Source: Pollenia angustigena (taxonomy: Eukaryota; Arthropoda; Insecta; Diptera; Polleniidae). From it: a stretch of 64,000 nt of DNA. The DNA is taken from assembly GCA_930367215.1 (NCBI GenBank), contig OV884058.1, forward strand, positions 222,312,208 to 222,376,207, given 5' to 3'. Positions 22,768 to 32,251 of this stretch are shown in pieces. A program made the translations under genes and the position numbers. The notes beneath the pieces were generated by a model. It made no database searches. It was not told the origin of the DNA and worked only from the letters and a program-made list of their open reading frames with translations. The first letter of the stretch is position 1. The number at the start of each line of letters is the position of its first letter.

Positions 22768-23843
22768 TAGGGACGCAACATCGTTCTAAAAAACATCGAT
22801 ATTTCAAAAAATCGATGTTACCACGTTAAGCATCGATGCTAAAAAACATCGGTAAGAAACACGATACATCGATGTTTCAACATCGATATTATAAACTACT
22901 TTGCAGTTATATTTACGGACTGCTCAAATTCTTCTTTGCTACTGAAAATCTCAAGGCCCAAATATAATATGCATAAGCTTAAGCTTCTACTAAAAATTAA
23001 CAAAAAAGCTGTCAAATATTTTTAAAAACATAATAAAAAACATTTGATGCCGTACAGAAAGTGCAATCAGTTTCACACTTTGCTTAAGAATATGATAGAT
23101 TCATAAAACTTAACAAAAAGTTTTCTTAAGTACAATATGATTTGACACATATGATTTACATGTTTATTATACAGTGGCTTAAGCCAACTTAAGCACTTTA
23201 TAGTTGGGCCTTCACACTTGCACAGTCTCAAAATTGTTTTAAAATTTCTTCAGATTATACAAGAGGTTACCCCTTACTACATATAGTTATGCAATCCATA
23301 GTATGCATGCACATATCGATGGTTTTCTTCCGCAACCTCGTAACTCAAAAACAACTATTTTTAGGAGAGATAAAATACTTTTTTTTAGCAAATATTTGAA
23401 ACTATTTGCTATATATTCTTTTATAATCTATGAATTAGGAAAAATTGCGATATTCCGCCAAACAAGAAAATTGCACAATTGTAAGGCGGTATTAACTGGT
23501 TACTTTTCCGGTTAAAACAAAAAATCAGAAAAAATGGAGTTACGTGGTTGCGGAAGAAAACCATCGATATGTACGTTCCTACTTTGTGCTGCTATGCTTT
23601 GTAATACGCTTTTTATATTTTCAAAATAAGGGGTTAGTTGAAAAAATGAAAATTAAAAATGGTAAAAATATTATTAAAAAAATTTAAATAAATGAAAATA
23701 TTAAATGGACGATGTCGATGTTTTTTACTTTTGACGCCGATGTATCGCCGATATATCGTCCATCAAAACATCGATGTTAATATCGATGTTTATGAGCGAT
23801 ACATCGATGTTTTCTAAACATCGATGCATCGTTTGCATCCCTA
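22768..23843. mobile_element. hAT element with CATCGATG arrays
   Basis: Exact 8-bp TSD TCGATGAT at 22760-22767 and 23844-23851. Ends TAGGGACGCAACATCG and TAGGGATGCAAACGATGC. About ten ACATCGAT(G/A)-type motifs are packed in the first 120 and last 140 bases, probably transposase-binding repeats. No transposase frame. Inserted in the piggyBac-like element, so it is younger than that. Confidence 0.85.
23311..23572. mobile_element. Small TIR element with 36-bp arms
   Basis: Arms 23311-23346 and 23537-23572 match at 35 of 36 positions (start ACATATCGATGGTTTTCTTC). The interior has no usable frame. It lies within the hAT element, the innermost layer of the nest. The arm start resembles that of the hairpin at 28126. 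Confidence 0.75.
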
Positions 23844-24180
23844 TCGATGATTCTGAATGAAGATGAACTCAATCCAATTATTTTCAATAGGAAAACAATT
23901 TTAAAGTGGAATTAAACTTGCAATATCGCTTGTTGGATCATATTGACCCAAAGGTTATTAAATGTGCGTAAATCGTGTTTTTAAATGTGGAGGGGAGAGG
24001 AAAAATTTAAATTTTATTTTTTTCATTTATAATTTTCGTCCCTGTAATGGATAAATTAAAGTTAAAGGGACAAATTTTGCGTTTGAAAACCAAAATTGGG
24101 TCAAATTGACCCAACGAGTGCAGAAGGGTTAAACGATTGGTTGATTATACAACACGATTGAAAATGCTAGCTGGGCATAA

Positions 24181-24422
24181 CCAAGGCCCATCTATCAGGT
24201 CTGCTTACTTGTACAAAAACAAAAAACGATTCTTTTTAGTTGTCAAAAATTAACTACCACATATACGAAGCAAAAGGAAAAAACTTGTATGTGTGGCATA
24301 CCATAAACGTAAACAAACGTATACATGCACATGTAAGCAAAATCTAAACAACTTTTGACAACTAAAAAGAACATAAACAATGATCATCAGGCTTCTTGCG
24401 CAGACCTTTTCAATGGGCCTTG
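24181..24422. mobile_element. AAGGCCCAT-ended MITE
   Basis: AAGGCCCATCTATCAGGTCT at the left and, inverted, AAGGCCCATTGAAAAGGTCT at the right. The right part (AATGATCATCAGGCTTCTTG) is an empty-site version of 50280-50460, where another MITE is inserted. Confidence 0.65.
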
Positions 24423-24904
24423 GGCATAACGTAATTATGTTTGTTTTTTTTAATCGACAAAGTAAAAATTTACAAAAAATTTTTAAAAACCTAAATTTTA
24501 AGTAGTCAGATTTTTTGATGATTTTTCAAAACGAGAAAGACGATTTTTTTTCACAGGAAATTGATGATTTTTCCTGAGATTGTTTAGATGATTTAACACA
24601 CAAGTGCCTTCTTTATCCAATAAACAATAGCCAGACTAAGGTATATCCAATTGGATAGGCCTTGAACCAGACTCTTGATTTAATTGTTGTGGCTTGCAAA
24701 TTAAGTTTGAACGATTTAAATAGAGTTGAGAGATTTGCCATCTTCTAAGTTCAGGCAATAATTATCACCTGCACTAATTAAAAACAACTCTCTATATCAC
24801 AAAAATAAATCTTACCTTTTAAGATTTCCGATTTCTTTGGACAAATATACAACAAATGGTCAGATAAATAAAAATAAAGGCCTACAAAATTAAAGAAAAA
24901 AACA

Positions 24905-25375
24905 AGTTAGAGTGCTATATTTGGCTGTGCCGAATCTTTGATACCCTCCACCAACAATTCGAATGTTTAGGAGTAATATCTACATTCATATATGATGTAT
25001 ATTTATTATTAATTTGCCTTTATAAAAACAGACATCAGCATTAAAATTGGTTGCAGCTTCGATTGTATATTAAATTATTGACCGACAAACAGTTTGAGTA
25101 AAATATCATGATTCGTAACAGTTTAAGCCGAACCTAAATGATTTTCATATTGAAGCCATGGTAAGCTATGAACCAATCATCCCAAAATTCTGCAGAGTGA
25201 TTTCTGGTATTAAAAAATATAAATTTCAATACAGCGGTGCAATTAGTTTAAGCGTTTGCAGTGAATTTCAGAAGGCTGCTAAAATGGGATCTAAGGTAAA
25301 TTATGGACCGCATATCACAAAATAACATAACATTTTTTCTGGCCATATGAAGCTAAGCTGGAAGAACGTTTACCG
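24905..25375. repeat. GGGTATA-family fragment
   Basis: It begins CTGTGCCGAATCTTTGATACCCTCCACC and contains AAGCCATGGTAAGCTATGAA and GGGATCTAAGGTAAATTATG, which echo the 26322 array; only phrases of 20 bases or fewer were compared. No gene. Confidence 0.5.
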
Positions 25376-25384
25376 CAATATCTA

Positions 25385-26319
25385 CACTGAAAGAATTTTC
25401 TTCGCAATACTAACGAATTTTGACATTAATCCCATGAAAAATTGCATTATAAAGGAACCTATGCAGCGCTTCGTTGGATCAATGAAACCTGTTTCATTAA
25501 AAGGACTTAATGAAACATTACATTAGATCCATGAATATTATTCATTGGATGACTACTTTCAATAAAGTAAAATTTTTTTTTTTAAAATTTTTTTTTTTAT
25601 TTATTTTTCTTTCTTTTTTTCTTATTTTATTTTACTTTATTTTATTTTTTATTTTTTTTTCTGTCTCTGGTGGGATTCGAACATGTAACCTCGGTGCTGA
25701 TAGACTAGCTCACTACCAGCTAGTCTACCGGGGCAGTGTAGTTTTTGTATAAAAAAACTATGTTTTTTTCTCAATTAAGAGCGTAAATATGAGATTAAAT
25801 TGTCCATAATAACAATAACAACGTTGATTGAAAGTGGATTGAAAGTTTTTGTTTCATTACTATAATGACATTTTTATTTTCATAATGAACATTTAAATTT
25901 ATGAAGGCAATTATTGAAATATGTTGCTTTTATAAAAAAATTTTTTGATTTCATAAATTTAATGGCATACATGTAACATTCGATGCATGAAATTATTAAA
26001 TCTTACATTTTTTAATTAACAATTAAACATTTTTTTAAGGAAACTATAATTTTGTATTAATTTATGAATATAGTTATGCTTGTATATTGTTTTTTTAAGT
26101 TCCCAATTAAAATTTTTTGTTTAACTTGGACAAACTTAAGTTTTCATATATCCAATGAAAATTTTTAACGTAATTACGAAATCTAATGAAGCGATTTTAA
26201 CGAAAATACTTCATCAAACCTATGAAATTCCATTTAGACAATGAAAATTTTCATTTACCCAAGGAAAACTTTTTTATGAAAATGATTCATTAAATATATG
26301 AAGCATTTTTCTTTCAGTG
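25385..26319. mobile_element. TA-flanked element, CACTGAAAG ends
   Basis: Ends CACTGAAAGAATTTTC and (inverted) CACTGAAAGAAAAATG; TA on both sides (25383-25384, 26320-26321), as for Tc1/mariner superfamily MITEs. Many ATGAAA/TTTCAT motifs near both ends. It carries a tRNA-like SINE at 25570-25745. No transposase. Confidence 0.7.
25570..25745 (-). repeat. tRNA-derived SINE-like insertion
   Basis: Read on the minus strand: a GCCCCGGTAGACTAGCTGG head (weak A box), then GTTCGAATCCCACC, a good Pol III B box with intact T-loop, then an A-rich tail of about 100 bases with (TAAAA)n character. The head-body-tail order fits a short tRNA-derived SINE. It does not fold into a full functional tRNA: acceptor pairing and anticodon arm are not convincing. 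Confidence 0.65.
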
Positions 26320-26321
26320 TA

Positions 26322-27415
26322 TATCTGCTACGGTTTCAGGCGTATTTAATTATTTTACCAGAGTGGGGTTTATATGGGGCCTATGGTAAATTATGAACTG
26401 ATCTTTACGACATTTCACAGTGTCATTTCTAGTCCTATAAAACTTTAATGTACCAAATTTTGTTATGTTAGCATTCTTTTTTATGGTTTTAAGCGTAGTA
26501 AACTGTTTTCCGGGAGTAGGGTTTATATGGGGCCTAGGGCAAATTATCGACCGATCTTCACGAAATTGCACATTCTTATTTCTAGTCCCATAAAACTTTT
26601 ATTTTTTACGGTTTTAGGCGTACTAAACTGTTCTCCGGAAGAAGGTTTTATATGAGGCCTAGGGTAAATTAAGGACCGTTATTCACGAAAATTCACAGTC
26701 TTATTTCTAGTCCTATAAAACTTTGATGTACCAAATTTTGTTATAAAAAGCATAATTTTTTACGGTTTTAGGCGTACTAAACTGTTTTCCGGAAGCAGGG
26801 TTTATACGGGGCCTGGGGTAAATTATCGACCGATCTTCACGAAATTTCATAGTCTTATTTCTAGTCCTATAAAACTTTTAAGTACACAATTTTGTTATGA
26901 AAGCATTATTTTTTACGGTTTTAGGCGTACTAAACTGTTCTCCGGTAGTAGGGTTTATACGGGGCCTGGGTTAAATTATAGACCGATCTTCACGAAACTT
27001 TAGAGTGTCATTTCTAGTCGAATAAAACAAATTTTTGCAAAATCTTATATCTTTCTGTGCATTATTCCACCATTAATGTTAGTTTTTGTAATAAAATTAT
27101 CAATTTTTTTTAGGTGGTGGTTACACATTTTGATTCATAGCTCTGATCCTACTGAATCGATTTTGCTGGATTTCAATCCCAAACTGCTTAGAATAACTCT
27201 ACAAGCAATTTGACACCAAGTTTGTTTATTTCTTTTGAGTTTTTCGAACGTGAGCGTGTTTTCAACAGACGGACATGGCTAAATCGACTTAGAATTACTC
27301 AAGGACCCAGAATATTTATACTTTATGGGGTCTGAGATGAATAATAAAAAAGTTTCACACGGAATGACAAACTTAGTATACCCTTTTCACAACTAATTGT
27401 GGTGGAGGGTATAAA
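26322..27415 (+). repeat. GGGTATA-ended repeat with 156-bp internal tandem units
   Basis: Five units of about 155-170 bp share TACGGTTTTAGGCGTACTAA, GGGTTTATA.GGGGCCT, GACCGATCTTCACGAAA and TTTCTAGTCCTATAAAACTT. They are followed by the family 3' part (GGACATGGCTAAATCGACTT, CTCAAGGACCCAGAATA) and the end ACTAATTGTGGTGGAGGGTA. The same layout recurs at 46700-47585. An inverted fragment follows at 27500-27720. No gene; 27721-28125 shows nothing. Confidence 0.8.
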
Positions 27416-28125
27416 AATGATTAGAATTTACAGCCAAAGAAAAGTGTTCATTTATATTTAGTAAGTTAATTCAGATAAACGTTTATTGAAAATTGTCATC
27501 CTCACAAAATCATACTGCAAAGTTTCGTGAAGATCGGTCCATAATTTACCATAGGCCCCATATAAAGCCCACTCTCGGAAAACACTTTAGTAAGCGTAAA
27601 ACCGTAACAAATAATGCAATTTTAATAAATTTTGGTTAGTTACAGTTTTATATGAATAAAGTTCACTCCTGAAATATTCTGCCGGAGGAGGTTATCAAAG
27701 ATTCGCCACAGCCGAGTATAGCTCTAACTGGTTTTTTTAATGCAATATTAATGGGGAATTCGTTCAAAAAGCTTTGAAAAATGATATCCTGCAAGTGATT
27801 CGCGCATTCGTGCTCTTTTTAACATATTTTCCATGACTTTTCGCAAAATTTTGGGTGTAATTATTTTTGTTCTATTGTATACCCTGAAGGAAACCTGGGT
27901 GCAAGTGTCTCCAAGTCACCAGTTTTGCCGACCATTACATTACATTTGCCACTATATTTGGCGTTTATACAAAAAAGGTTTTATCAATAACAACTGCGAA
28001 GTACAATTCCTATAAAAGTTAAAGAAATAATAAAAAAAAATATTGTTATGATTTGGTATTCTTACAAAAAGGGTAGTCTACACTTTTTACTAAAATTTAT
28101 TAGCGATTCTCTGGTTACAATGTCT

Positions 28126-28213
28126 ACATATCGTCGGTTGATTATTTAATTGTCGTATGTGGATACAAATTACATACGACATACGACAATTAAATAATCA
28201 ACCGACGATATGT
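28126..28213. repeat. Perfect 35-bp inverted repeat (hairpin)
   Basis: Arms 28126-28160 and 28179-28213 are exact reverse complements (start ACATATCGTCGGTTGATT), with an 18-bp loop. It could be a minimal TIR element or give a miRNA-like hairpin if transcribed. Confidence 0.9.
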
Positions 28214-28239
28214 TCACAAAGGAACTACCTAGTCAGTAC

Positions 28240-29198
28240 CAGAGATCAGCAATGAATCGTTTTTTCGCTACTCATACTGACTCATGCAATTGTAAGTATA
28301 AGTGCGTAGAAATCATTTAAACTAAACTACTCTGATTCACTCATACTCACAAGAGAAATATTTATGAGTGCGACGTCGACTTTATACGCATACTCATAAA
28401 TGACCTCAGCTTGATTTATAATTTCAAGAAAATACTTACAATACTCACAATGATTCAAATCATTATCTCATCCATTTACCGTTTTAACACAACAGAGAAA
28501 ACACACAACTTAATAATCAGCGATGCCAGATAAATTTGCCGACAAATCGTCTACTTCATACATGTTACTTTAGTAAACTGTAATTGCCAAGTCGTCACTT
28601 TGCTATTTCGGGGACAAATCTGGCAACCTCGCATTTTGCTTCGCCTATACAATTTGAGTTGAGTAGATTCTAAATCAAACACTTCAAATGTTGTTAAAGC
28701 CTAGATTACACTATCTCACAAGTCTTACGTATTCCATAATACTTTGTGAGATAGAAATCTAATGAGTTTTGTTGCGACTGTCAAAAAATCTAACGTAACA
28801 TGACAGTTTGTGTTCAGACCATCACACAAAGTATAAACACTCACACATGAAATAAAATGCAACCCTGATCCAATGAAAAGTATTATTGTTTAGAAATTTT
28901 TCAAAAAACGATGAAGTCGTATGGGATGTCAAACTTTTTTCTTAATACTTGTCAATTTCGTGACACATTGCATTCACACGATCACACCTTGTCATATTAC
29001 TTGAGATTTTGACATGTATTAATACAAAGTATAATAGTGTAATCTAGCCTTAAGTATGAGTACGATGAATAAAATTAAACTTTTGAGTGAATATGAGTTT
29101 GAATCACATTGGAATAAGTATGAGTGCGTATAAGTACAAGAATTTATGAGTCATGATTTAGCTCTACTCACTTTTTCACTACTCATTGCTGATCTCTG
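28240..29198. mobile_element. hAT element, CAGAGATC ends
   Basis: Exact 8-bp TSD GTCAGTAC at 28232-28239 and 29199-29206. Perfect 16-bp TIR CAGAGATCAGCAATGA. Subterminal repeats of the type ACTCATACT / TATGAGTGCG. No transposase. It contains the TTAA MITE 28698-29049. 29207-29588 is the 3' flank of the SerRS gene. Confidence 0.9.
28698..29049 (-). mobile_element. TTAA-flanked MITE, copy 2
   Basis: TTAA at 28694-28697 and 29050-29053. TIRs AGCCTAGATTACACTAT and GGCTAGATTACACTAT. Same family as 4800-5122 in opposite orientation; this copy has the complete ends. Nested in the hAT at 28240. Confidence 0.85.
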
Positions 29199-29543
29199 GT
29201 CAGTACCTACATAGTCGGTAGTACCAACGTCACTAGTAGATTTTCAATGACACGCACATGTTAAATGTCTATTGTAAATAACATTGCCTGGGGTAAAATA
29301 AGTCACTAGTACTGGTGAATGTGTCAATAGTGAATCAGTACAGGTTCACTAGTGACATTTCCTGCAGGGAAATTCTCCAAGTTTTTTTTTGTTTTTAAAT
29401 TCATCTTTATCTTTATTGTTACCAATTAAAAATTATAAGTCTATATATAAATTGTCACGTCTTTAAATAAAATGTAAACGGTTGTGCGAATTTAAAAATT
29501 GTGAAAGTAATTTTATAGTTGATTCCAATTTGATTTAACAATT

Positions 29544-29549
29544 TTTATT
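29544..29549 (-). terminator. Poly(A) signal of the SerRS gene
   Basis: AATAAA on the minus strand, about 40 bp after the stop codon at 29589-29591. Another lies near 29409. Confidence 0.5.
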
Positions 29550-29588
29550 GCTTGCTTAGTCAACAATAAATAATTCATTCCAAAATTA

Positions 29589-30888
29589 CTATGTATTTGA
29601 TTTAATATGCTTTACTAGTTTAATTTCGGGAATATTTTTTTCTTTGACAATTTCCGATTTTCTCAAGTAGTTTTGAAGAGCATTGGGCAGAGTCACAGTG
29701 TTTTTATCTATCTCGTTAGATTCGATTAAACTTATTAATAATCTAGGAATAGCTGACGCTGTACCGTTTACAGTATGTGTATAAAGAACATCTCCAGTAT
29801 TTGCAATGTATTTTATATTTAAACGCTTGGATTGATAATCTGTACAATTGCTACAACTAGAAATTTCTCCCCAAAATTTTCTTCCAGGCATCCACGTTTC
29901 AATGTCATATTTTTGATAAGCTGCAACTCCTAGCTCTGTGGGTGGCATATCCAAGACCCGAAAGTTTAAACCTAGCTTTTTGAATATATTAACTTCTAAA
30001 TCTTTGAAACTTTCCAACATCATTTCAGACTGCTCTTGGGTACAAACGGAGAACATTTCGACTTTTGTAAACTGGTGAACCCTATAAATACCCTTTTCTT
30101 CATTTAATCCAGATGTCTCAGCTCTATAACAGCGACTTACTGCTGCGCATTTAATAGGTAACTCTTGTTCTTTAAACATTTTATTGGAAAAAAATCCAGC
30201 TATTGCCATTTCTGCAGTTCCTGATAAACATCTTCCAGATTCAAGTTTATATACTTGGGTTCTATCACCATCAGTTTGCATTCCGCAGCCTTGAATTACA
30301 TTTTGAGGTAGAATATCAGGAACAGAAAAAAATTTAAATCCGTTTTCTTTTAGAATATCAATAGAATATTGTATCAGAGCCTGTTCTAACTCCGCCAATT
30401 TTCCAAACAAATAGTAGCTTTTATGCCCCGTGTAGTTTCCTAAGTGATCCATTCGAAATATATTAAGATATTTACAAATTTCTGAGAACTCAGACTTTGT
30501 AGTCTTGCTGATATCTTCTGGAACAAATCGGTAAATTTCTTTCACGTTTCCATAATCCCAAGCTCGAGGGTGAACATAATTGGGTAGCTTTAAAATTTCA
30601 TTTTCCAATTTCTTTAGATCATCGCCATTACCAGAATCGATTTTGTCTACAAGTTTTCGCAAAAGTTCAATGTTATTATCAACTCCACGCAATAACACAG
30701 ATTTCTCCAACTTTAACCAGTCTAATTTTCTTAAAAACTGCTCTATTTGAAACGTCGGAGATTTACTGTTTGAAAAAAATCTAAAAATTTTAAATTATTA
30801 GTAGAAAAACAATAACAAAAAAACATTATGTTTACCTCATTTTATTAATATTACCGCTAAATACTGCACAAGTCTCCTTCAAAAAATG
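29589..30888 (-). CDS. SerRS-m: Mitochondrial seryl-tRNA synthetase (SARS2 type)
   Basis: Class II aminoacyl-tRNA synthetase that charges mitochondrial tRNA-Ser. Exons: 30888-30836 and 30765-29589, intron 70 bp with GTAAAC donor and TTTCAAACAG acceptor. Counting from the ATG at 30840 (MSKSPTF), the protein is 393 residues. Seen: a short N-terminal helical arm with LPNYVHP (about 62-68), the ligand-pocket motif SGTAE (183-187), motif 2 CYRAET with Arg216 and RVHQFTKVE, a SNCTDYQ stretch (307-313), and motif 3 NGTASAIPRLL with Arg343. All catalytic arginines are present, so this is the active enzyme and not the inactive insect paralogue SLIMP. The 30888 exon begins after a good acceptor (TTTTTTTCAG) and reads open upstream of the ATG (HFLKETCAVFSGNINK), so an earlier exon with the mitochondrial presequence probably exists but was not found. 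Confidence 0.92.
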
Positions 30889-31031
30889 CTGAAAAAAACA
30901 GAAAAAAAAAGTTATAAAGAATTCAAACCATACATATATGTAGCTCATCCTGCGCCACCCTGCAGTAATGTATGTACATGGATAGATACATAGATGGACT
31001 ACTAAATTTTGAGTAGATTTCGTTTAATCTA
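30889..31031. other. Upstream intron or 5' flank of SerRS
   Basis: Starts with a pyrimidine-rich acceptor tract for the minus-strand gene. No convincing first exon seen here. Confidence 0.4.
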
Positions 31032-31733
31032 CCCTGCAAATAATAGGACCAGTCCAAACACGCGTGTAAAGAGTAGCCCACAAGGGAACAGGACTAGTCC
31101 AAAAGTAACCCAAACGTATGGAAAAAACCTGGGGGGCTACCGCGTATTTCGATTCGAAAGAAATCATTTACGGATTCGAACAATTTGTACTGTGTATTAC
31201 GATTTTCGTAATATTTGTTTCGAATAAACGGACGTTTTTTATATTTTATTGAAAACAAAAAATCACTTTCTTAAAAGCCACTCTCTATTACGAACAAAAA
31301 TTGTTCATCAAATTTTACATTTTTTAAAAAATGCAACCTCTGTCATCGTTTCGAACGATTACGAACATCGTAATACACAGTACAAATTGTTCGAATCCGT
31401 AAATGATTTCTTTCGAATCGAAATACGCGGTTACCCCCCTGGTCTATTTAACAATACGATGTCCTAGGAGAGGACCATATAACCCACCTTTGGACCACTT
31501 ATTAGTTTTAAAACTACTCCATGGTATACACAAGAGGATTAGTTTTGAAGTCGTTTAAAAACGAAAGCATGTCGTTAAAAAACGAAAGCATGTCGTTAAA
31601 AAACGAAGACATGTCGTCTCACTACAAACACTTTTTAACAATGACATGGTCCATGCTTGCATTACATCGGACCAGCCCATGGAGTAGTCCATTTTATTAA
31701 AATGGATCATGTGGTCCAATTTTATTTGCAGGG
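31032..31733. mobile_element. TA-flanked TIR element, CCCTGCAAATAA ends
   Basis: Ends CCCTGCAAATAATAGGACCA and, inverted, CCCTGCAAATAAAATTGGAC; TA at 31030-31031 region and 31734-31735. Subterminal GGACCAGTCC / GGACTAGTCC / TGGACTAC motifs. It encloses a second inverted-repeat element (31139-31431) and, at 31560-31610, a short triplication of AACGAAAGCATGTCGTTAAA. Confidence 0.7.
31139..31431. mobile_element. Nested inverted-repeat element with arms over 65 bp
   Basis: Arms 31139-31203 and 31367-31431 are exact inverted copies (start ACCGCGTATTTCGATTCGAA), and similarity continues about 20 bp further inwards with a few mismatches. GGGGGG/CCCCCC runs border both outer ends. High arm identity implies recent origin. 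No coding sense. Confidence 0.8.
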
Positions 31734-32251
31734 TAGTTACAAAGAAGATTTTGTTTTTTATAGAAAAATTAGTCTAAAAGATAAGTCAATGAATGTCTCG
31801 AAATCTCGTAAGTACTACCCCATGGTAATTACATAGTTGAGGGTAGTGCACTAAATATTGATTTAAATCAGCAGTGCACTATGTATCACTAAATAAAACT
31901 GCAAAAAAATTAGTTTGCACTCTTTTTTACCAGTTTTAGTGATGATTGCTATTTTTTTTAAATACCACTGAAAAAATTTAGTGATAGTGCAAATTTTTTC
32001 ACTATCACTAAACGCAGATTGAATGCAAAAATCTGCACTCAAATCAAATAGTGCAACATTTGGACATGCAATCAAAAAAGCTGCATACAAATATTGTGTG
32101 ACTAAAATTTAAAAAATGTAACTTTGTATGTGCATGGTTTTTGATTTCTTTTGAGGATATGCATAAGTAAAGAACATTAAACAAAATACAATTTTGTCAA
32201 AAACGGTATAATTATTGTCTGAAAAAACCGTTTTTAATTTTAAAATTAGTG

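Larger units (their letters stand above)
22624..24128. mobile_element. piggyBac-like element (TTAA ends)
   Basis: TIRs CCCTTCTGCATTCCTTGG and CCCTTCTGCACTCGTTGG match at 15 of 18 positions. The right flank is TTAA (24129-24132) and the left CTAA (22620-22623, one mutation). Palindromic GGGTCAATATGACCC and GGGTCAAATTGACCC motifs lie just inside both ends. TTAA target and CCC-starting TIRs are typical of piggyBac. Non-autonomous: the interior is mostly the hAT element at 22768-23843 and no transposase frame is left. Confidence 0.8.
19834..24600. mobile_element. Old CAGGGCTGCCA hAT-like element(s), heavily nested
   Basis: The left end CAGGGCTGCCAGATGTAGCG and following 'GACGATTTTTTGTTCCGAAA' match the element at 50849-53055. 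A second left end (AAGGCTGCCATATTTGACG) is at 21582. The middle segment 20400-20762 matches 51280-51347 plus 52532-52890. A right-end-like block (GATTTTTTGATGATTTTTC, AAAGACGATTTTT) is at 24510-24590. So at least one, probably two, degenerate copies are present, cut up by the insertions listed separately. No transposase frame remains. The exact right boundary is not visible. Confidence 0.55.

Noticed and set aside
29589..30710. Starting SerRS at the TTG at 30710
   Set aside because: The frame continues upstream through a good splice junction to an ATG at 30840; TTG is not a likely start in a fly.
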